From positions 620,001-684,000 of the forward strand of contig NZ_BMSY01000005.1 of assembly GCF_014649395.1 (NCBI RefSeq): a DNA stretch of 64,000 bases. Direction: 5' to 3'. The DNA comes from Streptomyces aureoverticillatus. Its GTDB lineage: Bacteria > Actinomycetota > Actinomycetes > Streptomycetales > Streptomycetaceae. Positions 22,921 through 31,493 of the stretch are shown in pieces. Position 1 is the first letter of the stretch; each line of letters opens with the position of its first letter. Below the pieces are notes generated by a model that saw only the letters and a program-made list of their open reading frames with translations, did not search any database and had not been told where the DNA came from. Both the position numbers and the translations under genes were made by a program.

Positions 22921-23283
22921 ATGACCACCCTGCGGAAGATCCACGACGTGACCGTCCTGATGTGCCCGGCCGAGGGCGAGGCGATCGCCGGTGAGCGCGA
23001 CGCCCTGGACTTCATCGGGAACGCCTCCTACCAAGGAGCCGAGTGGGTCGTGGTCCCCGCGGAGCGGTTCGACGAGTCGTTCTTCCGGCTGCGCACCCGC
23101 GTCGCGGGCGACATCGTGCAGAAGTTCGTGAACTACCGCATGGGGCTCGTGATCCTCGGCGACATCTCCCCGCACACGGAGGGGAGTTCGGCGCTGCGGG
23201 ACTTCGTCCGGGAGTGCAACCGCGGCCGCCAGACGTGGTTCGTCACCGACGACGAGGAGCTGACGGAACGCCTCAAGAGCTGA
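22921..23283 (+). CDS. DUF4180 domain protein
   Basis: 120 residues that look like a full-length DUF4180 protein: VTVLMCPAEGEAIAGERDALDFIGNASYQGAEWVVVPAERFDESFFRLRTRVAGDIVQKFVNYRMGLVILGDIS. The alternating alpha/beta pattern with a conserved DESFF-L-T--AG-I-QKF-NY core marks the family, whose biochemical role is unknown; it is often found beside regulators. Here it stands alone between the methyltransferase and the convergent kinase-like gene. Confidence 0.8.
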   Translation: MTTLRKIHDVTVLMCPAEGEAIAGERDALDFIGNASYQGAEWVVVPAERFDESFFRLRTRVAGDIVQKFVNYRMGLVILGDISPHTEGSSALRDFVRECNRGRQTWFVTDDEELTERLKS

Positions 23284-23323
23284 GCCCACGAAGGGCCCGA
23301 AGGGCTAAGCCTTCCGCCCCGCG

Positions 23324-24247
23324 TCAGTGCCCGAACCACGCCTCGGCCAGCGCGTCGAGCGTCGGTTCGGGCGGCGCGGGCAGTTCGCGCAGGTACCAGG
23401 GAAGATTGCTGTACACGTGCAGCAGCGTGTACGCGAGGAGCAGCCGCGGCTCGAAGGTCCTCCCGTACGCCGCCATGAACCGGGTGAGCAGCTTCGGTTC
23501 CGCGCGCGTGACGAACAGGCCGACGCCCACGAAGTCGTAGGCCGGTTCGCCGATCATCGCGGGCTCGAAGTCGAAGAGCCCGGTGAGGCGGTGTCCGTCG
23601 TCGGGGTCCACCAGCAGGTGCTGGCGCATGAACTCCGTGTGCAGCAGCGAGGGTTGGTCCGACATGGGCAGCGGTACGGCGTCCAGGAAGTCCGGAATCT
23701 GCTCCAGCCAGCTCTGCGCGAGCCCGTGCCGGCGCTGCCGCTCGACGGCGCCCGCGCGCTGCCGCGCGGCGAACTCCCGCCAGTCACCGGGCCCGAGGAC
23801 GTCCGCGAGCGGCGCGTGCCCCAGCGCGTGCAGCGCGGCGAGCGCCTCGCCCGCCCGCGCGACGATCCGGTCCCGCTCGCCCGCCGGGATCCGGGGCCAC
23901 GCGAGGTGCAGACCCTCGCCGGGCAGCCGGGACATGAGGACGTAGCTCCAGCCGTTCACGTACGCACCCGAATCGTGCAACTGGGGTGTGGCGACGGGGA
24001 GTTGTCCGTGTACGTGGCCGAGCACCCGCGCCTCGGCGGCGCCGTCCTCCGCCGCGGCGCCGGGGAAGAGCTTCAGGACGTGCCGCTCCCCCACCGCGTA
24101 GACGGGCTGCGAGCCCTCCGCGTACCGCGTGAGCGGCGCCCCCGCGAGGCCGAGCCGGGCGCACAGCTCCTCGGCGGCGGGCCGCATGACGGCTTCGTCC
24201 GGGACGACGGCGTCCCATTCCTCGTCGGTGTCCACGGGGGGCAGCAT
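23324..24247 (-). CDS. Aminoglycoside phosphotransferase (APH/choline kinase-like) family protein
   Basis: 307 residues from the ATG at 24247. It has the protein-kinase-like APH fold: VGERHVLKLFP (ATP-binding lysine), WSYVLMSRLPGEGLHLAW hinge, the catalytic loop SLLHTEFMRQHLLVD (where H-x-D is replaced by H-x-E), and the metal-binding GLFDFEPAMIGEPAYDFVGVG. Homologues phosphorylate antibiotics or small metabolites. The Asp-to-Glu change in the catalytic loop should be checked before assuming resistance. No strong ribosome binding site is visible, and the frame stays open upstream. Confidence 0.8.
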   Translation of the reverse strand: MLPPVDTDEEWDAVVPDEAVMRPAAEELCARLGLAGAPLTRYAEGSQPVYAVGERHVLKLFPGAAAEDGAAEARVLGHVHGQLPVATPQLHDSGAYVNGWSYVLMSRLPGEGLHLAWPRIPAGERDRIVARAGEALAALHALGHAPLADVLGPGDWREFAARQRAGAVERQRRHGLAQSWLEQIPDFLDAVPLPMSDQPSLLHTEFMRQHLLVDPDDGHRLTGLFDFEPAMIGEPAYDFVGVGLFVTRAEPKLLTRFMAAYGRTFEPRLLLAYTLLHVYSNLPWYLRELPAPPEPTLDALAEAWFGH

Positions 24248-24387
24248 GATCGGCACGGTAGGGGGCGGGGGTGGCGGCGGCAACGCGTTTTCTCTCCGTA
24301 CGCGGTGAGCGGCGCCGTGCGCGGAAGGGCGCCGCGGCCCACCGTCCGGACCACGGCGCCCTCGTCTCTCCGTACGAGCTCGGAAGC

Positions 24388-24440
24388 ACTCGGCCTCAGA
24401 AGAACTCAAGCTCGGGAGAACTCGGCCTCAGAAGAACTCA
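24388..24440. repeat. Short direct repeat at the end of the secreted-protein gene
   Basis: Two identical 21 bp copies with the core cggcctcagaagaactca at 24388-24408 and 24420-24440. The second covers the stop codon of the minus-strand gene ending at 24438. Confidence 0.7.
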
Positions 24441-24905
24441 GAACTTGAACGGCCCCGGCGACTGCGCCGACGTCGCGTTGCAGGTCACCGTGATGCCGAA
24501 GACGACGATCTTCAGGGACTTGGCCTCCAGGCTGTCGCCGGCGGCGACGGTTCCGTTCAGCGGACCGGTGGAGACGGGGCTGCCGGCGGGTATCGCCGGG
24601 TTGGAGTTGCCGGTGAACGCCGTGCTGCCGGAGCCGTTCTTGGTGAGCGTCAGCTCGGAGTTCACCGCGCCCGCGCCGACGTCGACCGGCGCGGTGATCG
24701 CGGACGTCGAGACCTCGATGGTGGCCGCGGTGCCGTTCTGCGTGGCCTTGAGCGTCGCGGTGCCCGAGCCGAACGAACCGCAGTCGAAGCCGATGGTCGC
24801 CTCCTGCGGCTCCACCGCGCCCGCGGCCGGAGCGAGGACGAGGGCGCTCACGGCGAGCGCGCCGGCGCCGAGGGCCGAGCCGAGGACGAATCTGCCATGC
24901 CTCAT
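24438..24905 (-). CDS. Small secreted protein of unknown function
   Basis: 155 residues with a clear signal peptide (VLGSALGAGALAVSALVLAPAAGA). The mature 125 residues are beta-rich, Thr/Ser/Gly-rich and have two cysteines (GFDCGSFGSG and VTVTCNATSA) that probably form one disulfide, giving an immunoglobulin- or adhesin-like small domain. No enzyme motif. Similar orphan secreted proteins are common in Streptomyces. A weak Shine-Dalgarno (gggggcctgcc region) precedes the ATG. Confidence 0.7.
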   Translation of the reverse strand: MRHGRFVLGSALGAGALAVSALVLAPAAGAVEPQEATIGFDCGSFGSGTATLKATQNGTAATIEVSTSAITAPVDVGAGAVNSELTLTKNGSGSTAFTGNSNPAIPAGSPVSTGPLNGTVAAGDSLEAKSLKIVVFGITVTCNATSAQSPGPFKF

Positions 24906-24966
24906 GGGGGCCTGCCTTCAATGGGGGGAGTGTGGGGTGCCTGCCTCGCCGACCGCCGCCCGCAGT

Positions 24967-25024
24967 GACCCGATGCGACCCGAGACCCGATGCGACCCGA
25001 GACCCGATGCGACCCGAGACCCGA
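24967..25024. repeat. 17 bp tandem repeat (3.4 copies)
   Basis: Unit gacccgatgcgacccga repeated three times without error, then a partial copy. It lies in the 463 bp gap between the divergent secreted-protein and GT2 genes. The rest of this gap holds an unusually A/T-rich segment (25090-25140) with a perfect tgacatgtca dyad at 25119-25128, and a run of imperfect gaccgagc repeats at about 25280-25356. I see no gene in it. Confidence 0.9.
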
Positions 25025-25368
25025 CGGGCCCGCCATGCCTGACGGTCAGTCAGCGATGTGGGTTGGGGTCATTGAGGCACAGGCCCCTTGGGACAACAAG
25101 ACACATCCTCATGATTTTTGACATGTCACAGCCAAATTCGGCCATGACGCCGGGGCCCGCGGACGGGGGGGGCAACGGGTGAACCGGCCCCCTCCCCGGC
25201 GCGTGAACGACCCGCGTCGCGAATGAATCGCGGCAGTGAACGGCTACCATCGCGAATGTCAGACGATATGACCGCAGGCCGCATGGCGACCGAGACCGAG
25301 CGGGATCGAGCGGAACCGACCGAGCCCGAGCCGAACCGAGCGGGCCGAGACCGACCTGGAGGCACACC

Positions 25369-26253
25369 TTGTCCGAACCGCGTCTGGGTGTGGCCATCGT
25401 GACCATGGGCAACCGGCCGAAGGACGTCGACGCCCTGCTGGCGGCCGTGGCCAAGCAGGACGTGGCGCCGACACGCCTGGTCGTCGTCGGCAACGGCACG
25501 CCGCTGCCGGAGTTCCCCACGTACCCCGGCGAGGTCACGGCGATCGAGCTCGACGAGAACCTGGGCTGCCCCGGCGGGCGCAACGTCGCCCTGCGCCGGC
25601 TGCGCGAGTTCGGCGACGTGGACGTGGCCATCGAGCTGGACGACGACGGCCTGCTGGTCGACGCCGACGTGTTCCGCACGGTCCAGCGCCTCTTCACGGA
25701 GGACTCGCGGCTCGGCATCGTGGGCTTCCGCATCGCGGACGAGACCGGCGAGACGCAGCGCCGCCATGTGCCGCGCCTGCGCGCCAAGGACCCGATGCGC
25801 GGCGGCCTGGTCACGTCCTTCCTCGGCGGCGCGCACGCCTTCTCGATGGAGATGCTGGCGGAGACCGGCGACTGGCCCGCGGACTTCTTCTTCACGCACG
25901 AGGAGACGGACCTCGCGTGGCGCGCGCTCGACGCGGGCTGGAAGGTGCTGTACGAGCCGTCGCTGCTGCTCCAGCACCCGAAGACGTCCCCCGCCCGGCA
26001 CGCCGTCTACCACCGCATGACGGCCCGCAACCGCGTCTGGCTGGCCCGCCGCCGCCTCCCGCTCCCCCTCATCCCCCTCTACCTCACCGTCTGGACCCTC
26101 CTCACCCTCGCCCGCACCCGCTCCCTGGGCGGCCTGCGCGCCTGGGCGGGCGGCTTCGTCGAGGGCTTCCGTACGTCGGGGGGCGAGCGCAGGCCGATGC
26201 GGTGGGCGACGGTGTGGCGGATGACGCGGCTGGGGCGGCCGCCGCTGATCTGA
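25369..26253 (+). CDS. Family 2 glycosyltransferase
   Basis: 294 residues, TTG start with GGAGG upstream (25358-25362). GT2 signatures: VAIVTMGNRPKDVDALLAAVAKQ, LDENLGCPGGRNVALRRL, the metal-binding ELDDDGLLVDADV (D-x-D), and the acceptor-loop FFFTHEETDLAWRALDAGWKVLYEPSLLLQHP. The enzyme transfers a sugar from a nucleotide donor by inversion, typical of rhamnosyl- or galactofuranosyltransferases for surface glycans. The C-terminus has one hydrophobic segment (LPLIPLYLTVWTLLTL), suggesting membrane association. Confidence 0.88.
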   Translation: MSEPRLGVAIVTMGNRPKDVDALLAAVAKQDVAPTRLVVVGNGTPLPEFPTYPGEVTAIELDENLGCPGGRNVALRRLREFGDVDVAIELDDDGLLVDADVFRTVQRLFTEDSRLGIVGFRIADETGETQRRHVPRLRAKDPMRGGLVTSFLGGAHAFSMEMLAETGDWPADFFFTHEETDLAWRALDAGWKVLYEPSLLLQHPKTSPARHAVYHRMTARNRVWLARRRLPLPLIPLYLTVWTLLTLARTRSLGGLRAWAGGFVEGFRTSGGERRPMRWATVWRMTRLGRPPLI

Positions 26254-26299
26254 GCGGCGTATTGCTCGCCGCCGCCCGGCCGCGCACTCCTGCACTCCC

Positions 26300-27115
26300 C
26301 TACTCGGCTGCGTACTCCGCGTACTCCACGTACAAGGGCGTGGCGACGACGTATCGCACGCCGCCGGGGTCGCCGTCCTCCAGGGCGGCGGTGACGCGGG
26401 CGTAGCCGCGCATCCAGGCGGCCGTCTCCACGTGCAGTTGCCGGTCGAGGGCGGCGAGGAGCTGGCGGGTGCCTTCGACGAGCGTCGCCCGACTGACGGG
26501 CTCGGGGGTCTGCTCCCGGGTCGGCTCAGGGGCCTGCTCAGGGGCCTGCTCAGGGGGCCGCTGCTCGCTCGTGGCGTCGGGCTGGGCGGTGAGGGAGCCG
26601 AGGAGGACGGAGGCGTGGGTGGTGACGAGCTCGACCCAGCCGCCGCCCGCGCTGCTGCCGCCCCCGCCGTCTCCGTGTCGCACCTCCTCCGACAGGGTGG
26701 GCGGGTCGGCGACCGCCGGGACCTGACCTCCCGTCAAGTGCCCCACCGAACCGTGCAACAGCAGGCGCACGGCGCCCCCGCTCCCGTACCCGTCCACGGC
26801 ACCGGGCGGATCGACGAACAGCACCATCCCCGGCGCGACGTCGCGCAGCACGCGGAAGTTGAGCGGCGCCTCGAACTGCACCCAGCCGCCCGCCCGCAGC
26901 CCCGGCTCCGCGAACCAGCCCGCCGTGCCGGACACATGCCGCACGATCCGCCGCAGCCGCTCGCCCCGCTCCCGCTCGGCGTCCGGCACTTCCTGCTCGA
27001 GTCCCACGCCGCCCACCGGAGTAGTGACCTGCCACCCGCCCCGGACCAGCCGCCGACGCCGCTCCGGCATGAACTGCCGCAGCTTCCGGTCGGACAGATA
27101 CACAAGCTCGCGCAC
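26300..27115 (-). CDS. SAVMC3_10250-like protein, function unknown
   Basis: 271 residues from the GTG at 27115, supported by GAGGA six bases upstream. The opening VRELVYLSDRKLRQFMPERRRR matches the actinomycete family annotated SAVMC3_10250. The middle contains FEAPLNFRVLRDVAPGMVLFVDPP and LLLHGSVGHLTGG; a Pro/Glu/Gln low-complexity stretch (EQRPPEQAPEQAPEPTREQTPEP) precedes a final helical domain. No catalytic signature is known. Upstream lies an 11 bp repeat array. The family name is from memory of the N-terminal motif and is moderately secure. Confidence 0.6.
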   Translation of the reverse strand: MRELVYLSDRKLRQFMPERRRRLVRGGWQVTTPVGGVGLEQEVPDAERERGERLRRIVRHVSGTAGWFAEPGLRAGGWVQFEAPLNFRVLRDVAPGMVLFVDPPGAVDGYGSGGAVRLLLHGSVGHLTGGQVPAVADPPTLSEEVRHGDGGGGSSAGGGWVELVTTHASVLLGSLTAQPDATSEQRPPEQAPEQAPEPTREQTPEPVSRATLVEGTRQLLAALDRQLHVETAAWMRGYARVTAALEDGDPGGVRYVVATPLYVEYAEYAAE

Positions 27116-27140
27116 GACGCTCCTCGGGGGGGGTGAGCTG

Positions 27141-27200
27141 ACTCCACGGCGACTCCACGGCGACGTCACGACGACGCCACGACGACGCCACGACGACGCC
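27141..27200. repeat. 11 bp tandem repeat array upstream of the SAVMC3_10250-like gene
   Basis: Five and a half units: actccacggcg twice, acgtcacgacg once, acgccacgacg twice, then acgcc. The 371 bp gap 27116-27486 between this gene and the divergent polyprenyl synthase operon holds this array and the two promoters presumably, with no other feature recognised. Confidence 0.85.
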
Positions 27201-27486
27201 CACACGGTGCCGTCGGGACCGGCGTGTGCCATTGTGACGCGGCGAAAGGCCGGGGTGGATCGGACGCGCGAACCGGGAACAAGCGACCGATCCGGGCGGG
27301 AACTTCGCCCCGGAATCCCGGAGTCGGTGCCGGAGCAGTCGGCCTCCCCCGTCCGCTCCCCCTCCCCCTCCTTGCTCCCTCGCCCCCGCGTGAACGGACC
27401 ACAACCCGTGATCGTCGGCGTCGTTATGCGGACGGAGAGGGCTGGGGCGACCACCGAGGAAGACGACAGGGCGGGCCGAGGAATCG

Positions 27487-28623
27487 ATGACAGAAACGCT
27501 GCCGCACGGCATCGATCTCCGGGGAACTCCCGGCCACGCGTCGGATGTCGGGCTCCCCAGCCCCGAGGTTGGCGGCGGATCTGAGCAACTCGGCCCGGAT
27601 CAGGGTGAGTTCACGGTGCTCCTGCGGTCGGGGACGGCACTCGTCGAGCCCGTCCTGCGCGAGGCCGTGGACCGGCTGCACCCGTCCGCGGCCACGGTGT
27701 GCCGCTACCACCTGGGGTGGGACGACGACCACGCCGGCGACGGGTCGGCGGTGGCGCGGGCGGGCAAACGGGTCCGGGCGGCGCTGGCGCTTCTTTCGGC
27801 GCGCTCCGCCGGTGCGCCGGAGCGGTTCGCCGCCGTCGCCGGCGCCTCGGTCGAGCTCGTGCACCAGCTGTCCCTGCTCCACGACGACATCATGGACGGC
27901 GACACCGAGCGCCGCGGCAGGCCCGCCGCCTGGGCCCGCTTCGGCACCGGAGCCGCCGTGCTCGCCGGTGACGCCCTCGTCGTCCAGGCCGTCGCCACGA
28001 TCTTCCACGCGCGGGCGCCCGGGTCCCGTGCCGCCACGGAGGAACTCATCGCCGCCGTGGAACAGATGGTGGCGGGGCAGGCGGAGGACCTGGCCCTGGA
28101 GGACCGGTCCGCCCATGAGGTGTCCGTACGCCGGTACACGCACATGGCGCGCGGCAAGACCGGGGCGCTGTTCGGCTGCGCGGCAGCGCTCGGTGCCGTG
28201 CTCGCGCAGGCGCCGCCACCCGTCGTACGGGCCCTGCGCGGCGCCGGCAGCGATCTCGGTGTGGCGTTCCAGATCCTCGACGACGTGCTCGGGCTGTGGG
28301 GTGACGGAGCACTCACCGGGAAGCCGGTCGGCGCGGATCTGGTGCGCGGCAAGAAGACGCTTCCGCTGCTGCTCGCCGCGGGCTCGGACACGGCCGCCGG
28401 CCGGCGGCTCGCGGCCCTGCTCGGCCCCGCCCCGCTGCCGCCGGACCACGTCCCGGAGGTCATGGGCCTGCTGGAGACCACGCACAGCCGGGAGCGCGCC
28501 GAGGCGATCGCGGCCCGCCAGGTGAAGTCGGCGGTGGCCGCCCTGGACGCGGCGGGGCTCCCCGAAGACGTACGGCAGCAGTGGCAGGCGCTCATCAACT
28601 ACCTGTCGCAGCGCAGAAGTTGA
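27487..28623 (+). CDS. Polyprenyl (geranylgeranyl-type) diphosphate synthase
   Basis: 378 residues, ATG with GAGGA upstream. The trans-prenyltransferase fold is clear: GKRVRAALALLSARSAG, the first aspartate motif DDIMD at 133-137 (LLHDDIMDGDTERRGRPAAW), AGDALVVQA, and the second motif DDVLGLWGD at 265-273 with GVAFQILDD, then GADLVRGKKTLPLLLAA. It condenses isopentenyl diphosphate onto allylic diphosphates to make C15-C20 or longer chains. It heads a four-gene operon with an ABC exporter and an SRPBCC protein, with no terpene cyclase or prenyltransferase in the window. Confidence 0.92.
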   Translation: MTETLPHGIDLRGTPGHASDVGLPSPEVGGGSEQLGPDQGEFTVLLRSGTALVEPVLREAVDRLHPSAATVCRYHLGWDDDHAGDGSAVARAGKRVRAALALLSARSAGAPERFAAVAGASVELVHQLSLLHDDIMDGDTERRGRPAAWARFGTGAAVLAGDALVVQAVATIFHARAPGSRAATEELIAAVEQMVAGQAEDLALEDRSAHEVSVRRYTHMARGKTGALFGCAAALGAVLAQAPPPVVRALRGAGSDLGVAFQILDDVLGLWGDGALTGKPVGADLVRGKKTLPLLLAAGSDTAAGRRLAALLGPAPLPPDHVPEVMGLLETTHSRERAEAIAARQVKSAVAALDAAGLPEDVRQQWQALINYLSQRRS

Positions 28624-28665
28624 CGCCGTACACCCGCCCCCCACGCCAGAAGGAGAGAGGTAGTG

Positions 28666-29319
28666 ATGCCCGGACCGTACGCCCTGCGCGTGCTCGACGT
28701 ACACAAGGCCTACCGGTCGCACAAGGTGCTGAGAGGCGTCTCGTTCACCGTCGAGCCGGGCGCGCTGGTGGGCATCGTGGGCGAGAACGGGTCGGGCAAG
28801 AGCACGCTGCTGCGCGTCCTCAGCGGGCAGATCGCCGCCGACGCGGGCGGGGTGGAGCTGTACGGCACGCTCGGGTACTGCCCGCAGGCGACGGTGCTCA
28901 ATGACGCGCTGACCGTCGATCAGCACCTGCGCTGGTTCCGCACGGCCTACCGCCTGGACGGGACCGACCGCGCCGACGAACTGCTCGACGAGCTGCACTT
29001 CGCCGAGTACCGGCACACCCGGGTGGAGGTGCTCAGCGGAGGCACCCGGCAGAAGCTGAACCTGACCCTGGCGCTCATGCACGACCCCGACGTGCTGCTG
29101 CTCGACGAGCCGTACCAGGGCTTCGACTGGGAGACGTACCTGCAGTTCTGGGACGTCGCCGCGCGGCTGCGGGACCGGGGCCGCTGCGTGCTCGTCGTGT
29201 CGCACCTGGCGTGGGACGCCGGGCGGCTCGATGCCGTGCACCGGTTGCGGGACGGGGTGGCCGCGCCGTGGAACGCGGTCGAGCGGCCGGCTGCGGCGGC
29301 GCAGGGGGCACGGCGGTGA
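28666..29319 (+). CDS. ABC transporter ATP-binding protein
   Basis: 217 residues; GTG at 28663 or ATG at 28666 both fit the AAGGAGAG site. Walker A is GENGSGKSTLLRVLSG, the Q-loop GYCPQATVLNDALTV, the signature LSGGTRQKLNLTLALMHDP and Walker B VLLLDEP, followed by H-loop VVSHLAWDAGRLD. The ATPase is of the drug/antibiotic export or lipid export type and works with the permease encoded next, whose start overlaps its stop (GTGA). It is small and complete. Confidence 0.92.
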   Translation: MPGPYALRVLDVHKAYRSHKVLRGVSFTVEPGALVGIVGENGSGKSTLLRVLSGQIAADAGGVELYGTLGYCPQATVLNDALTVDQHLRWFRTAYRLDGTDRADELLDELHFAEYRHTRVEVLSGGTRQKLNLTLALMHDPDVLLLDEPYQGFDWETYLQFWDVAARLRDRGRCVLVVSHLAWDAGRLDAVHRLRDGVAAPWNAVERPAAAAQGARR

Positions 29320-30284
29320 CGCGGGCCCGGGTGTCCCGCAGCGCCCCCGTTCCCCGCGCCCGGGAGACGTTCCGCGCCGGCCCCGTGCCCCGGGCCTGGG
29401 AGGTGTTCCGCACCGGCGCCGGCTTCGCGCTTCTCGAACACGCCCGCAACCGCCTGGCCCTCGTCCTGGTCGTCGGCTACATCCCGCTCTGGCTGACGCT
29501 GGAGCACTGGTTCGTCTCGCCCGAGCCCGCGCGGTTCCTGCTGCGGGCGACCGGCCGCACCGTGACGGTCGACGGCAACCACCTCACCATGGTGTCCGGG
29601 GCCGTCAACACGGTGACGCTCATCGTCGGGTTCATGATGTTCATGACGACGTTCAAGGCGCTCGCCTTCGACCGCAGGCTCGCGCTCGCCGGATACTCCC
29701 GGGCCTGCCTGCTGCTGAGCAAGGTCGTCGCCATGACGGTCGCCTCGGCGCTGATCGCGGCGTACGCGACAGCCGTGGTGTGCTGGTACTGGGACCCGGT
29801 CCGGCCCGGACTCCTCGCCGTCGGCCTGTTCACCGCGGCGGTGAGCTACGGCGGCATCGGCATCCTGCTGGGCGCGTTCCTGCGCAGCGACCTGGCGGGG
29901 CTGTTCGTCATCATCATGGCCAGCCTGCTGGACACGATGCTGCAGAACCCGATGAGCAACACGGAGGCGGACAAGGACGGCCTCCAACTCCTCCCCGGCT
30001 ACGGCCCCACCCAGGTCTCCGTGGCCGCCGGCTTCACGTCCACGGCCACTTCGTACGTTCATCTGCTGCTGGGACCCGCGTGGTTCCTGGCCGCGTGGGC
30101 CCTCGGAACGGCGGCGTTCTTCGTACGCACGCGTGATCACCTCGGGGCACGGGGAGCACCGCGTACGGCAAGCCGCCCCAGTCCACCCCAGGCACCCAGC
30201 CCACCCCGTCCGCCCTCTCCACCCCACACACCCCATCAACCCCTCCCACCCCGTTCACATCAGCCCGCGGGGGAAGGCACATGA
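29316..30284 (+). CDS. ABC-2 type transporter permease
   Basis: 322 residues, beginning at a GTG overlapping the ATPase stop. Six predicted membrane helices include LVLVVGYIPLWLTLEHWF, VNTVTLIVGFMMFMTTFKALAFDRRLALAGYSR, VAMTVASALIAAYATAVV, AVSYGGIGILLGAFLRSDLAGLFVIIMASLLD and a last one before a Pro/Ser-rich cytoplasmic tail of about 45 residues. The first about 35 residues are hydrophilic. It forms the membrane channel for the preceding ATPase; substrates of this class include lipids, polyprenyl compounds and antibiotics. The next gene starts in its stop (ATGA). Confidence 0.88.
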   Translation: MTRARVSRSAPVPRARETFRAGPVPRAWEVFRTGAGFALLEHARNRLALVLVVGYIPLWLTLEHWFVSPEPARFLLRATGRTVTVDGNHLTMVSGAVNTVTLIVGFMMFMTTFKALAFDRRLALAGYSRACLLLSKVVAMTVASALIAAYATAVVCWYWDPVRPGLLAVGLFTAAVSYGGIGILLGAFLRSDLAGLFVIIMASLLDTMLQNPMSNTEADKDGLQLLPGYGPTQVSVAAGFTSTATSYVHLLLGPAWFLAAWALGTAAFFVRTRDHLGARGAPRTASRPSPPQAPSPPRPPSPPHTPHQPLPPRSHQPAGEGT

Positions 30285-30766
30285 CCCGCCACGACCTCCA
30301 CTTCACAGGCCGATGGAGGGCGCCGCTCGCGCCCGAGTCCCTGTACGCGAAGCTCGCCGACATCGGGTCCTACCCCACTTGGTGGCCGACGTTCCGCTCC
30401 GTACGACAGACCGCGGAGCGGGAGTGCGAGGTCGTCATCAGGTCCTTCCTCCCCTACGAGCTGACGGTCCGCCTGACCCCGGTCGTGGAGGACCCGGCGG
30501 CGGGCGTCCTGGAGGCGGCACTGGTCGGCGACATCGCGGGCAGCGTCCGCTGGAGGGTACTCCCCGCCGCACCCCACGAAAGCGCCCCCCACCCGGCCGA
30601 CGCCGAACCCCCGTCCTGCGTGGCCCTCTTCACCGAACACGTCACGGTCCACAAGCCGGCCCTACGCCGCTGCATGCCGTGGGCCCGCCCCGTCTTCCAC
30701 CTCAACCACGCTGCGGCCATGCGGGCGGGGGTGCGGGGGTTGGGGGCGTCGGCGTCGGGAGACTGA
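30281..30766 (+). CDS. SRPBCC (polyketide cyclase/START-like) superfamily protein
   Basis: 161 residues. A START-like fold: HFTGRWRAPLAPESLYAKLADIGSYPTWWPTFRSVRQ, then strands ECEVVIRSFLPYELTVRLTPVVEDPAAGVLEAALVGDIAGSVRWRV and a final helix RPVFHLNHAAAMRAGVRGL. The hydrophobic pocket of these proteins binds lipids, polyketides or terpenoids. Translational overlap with the permease and the upstream prenyl synthase suggest it handles or modifies a prenyl-type product. No active-site residue can be named. Confidence 0.8.
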   Translation: MTRHDLHFTGRWRAPLAPESLYAKLADIGSYPTWWPTFRSVRQTAERECEVVIRSFLPYELTVRLTPVVEDPAAGVLEAALVGDIAGSVRWRVLPAAPHESAPHPADAEPPSCVALFTEHVTVHKPALRRCMPWARPVFHLNHAAAMRAGVRGLGASASGD

Positions 30767-30904
30767 CCGATCCGTTGAGGGTGAACAGGTCCACGAAGGC
30801 CTGACGCCTCCTCGCGGACCTGCGGTTCCCGGGCCCGGTCGATCCCCGGGCGGACCGTGCTGCCCGACACGCCGCGGACCGCGACATGGTCCGGCAGGTG
30901 TCGG

Positions 30905-31411
30905 TCAGCCTGGTGCGTCGTCGCCGCATTCGGACTGCGGGAGCACCTTGTTGTCCTCTCCGAGAGGGGAGTCGGCCAGCCCGGCTCCTGACCAGTAGAC
31001 CGCTGTCGAGGCGCGGGGCTTGCCATCGGGTGCGGTCACGAAGAACTCCGACACGTACCGCTGTCCGCCTGCGGTCTTACCCTCGACCTCCAGTACACGG
31101 CCGCCATCCGACTCCTTCGTCGCGCGTACGGCCTTCGAGCGAAGAACATGCGGCTTGGGCCCGGCCTTGAGGCAGAAGTCGTCGGCCTGCTTGCGTACGT
31201 AGGCGCAGGCCTTCTCCTGGTAGGCGAGTTCCTTGCAGAACTGTGCGGCGCTCAAGTGCGGTGCACGGGAAACAACATGGTCAAGAACCGTGATCGCTTG
31301 TTTCTCGCTGACTGTCCTCTGGGGTGCTCGGTCCGCGTCATCGCTACTGCTGGTGCACGCGCTTGCGGCCAGGAGCAGGGGCGCGGTCAGAAGGATGATT
31401 CGGGGGCGCAT
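30905..31411 (-). CDS. Small lipoprotein, function unknown
   Basis: 168 residues from the ATG at 31411 with GAGG six bases upstream. Lipobox LLAASAC after MRPRIILLTAP. The mature protein has four more cysteines (FCKELAYQEKACAYV, DFCLKAG, SECGDDAPG) and a beta-rich C-terminal half (GQRYVSEFFVTAPDGKPRASTAVYWSG). It lies directly downstream of the eight-cysteine secreted protein gene on the same strand, in a patch of visibly lower G+C than its surroundings, suggesting recent acquisition. No family assigned. Confidence 0.7.
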   Translation of the reverse strand: MRPRIILLTAPLLLAASACTSSSDDADRAPQRTVSEKQAITVLDHVVSRAPHLSAAQFCKELAYQEKACAYVRKQADDFCLKAGPKPHVLRSKAVRATKESDGGRVLEVEGKTAGGQRYVSEFFVTAPDGKPRASTAVYWSGAGLADSPLGEDNKVLPQSECGDDAPG

Positions 31412-31493
31412 CTTTTGCCTCACGGGTTGATAAGGGGGCATAGGGCGATACGGGTCGGTGGCGTCCCGCATCCCCCGCAAGCCCGCGGGGTGA

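Noticed and set aside
23327..24448. Plus-strand gene opposite the APH-like gene
   Set aside because: Mirror frame of a strongly supported minus-strand gene, typical in G+C-rich DNA.
30702..30929. Small basic protein on the minus strand after the SRPBCC gene
   Set aside because: Arg/Ser-rich shadow frame, no ribosome binding site or recognisable fold; possibly part of a decayed gene but not supportable.
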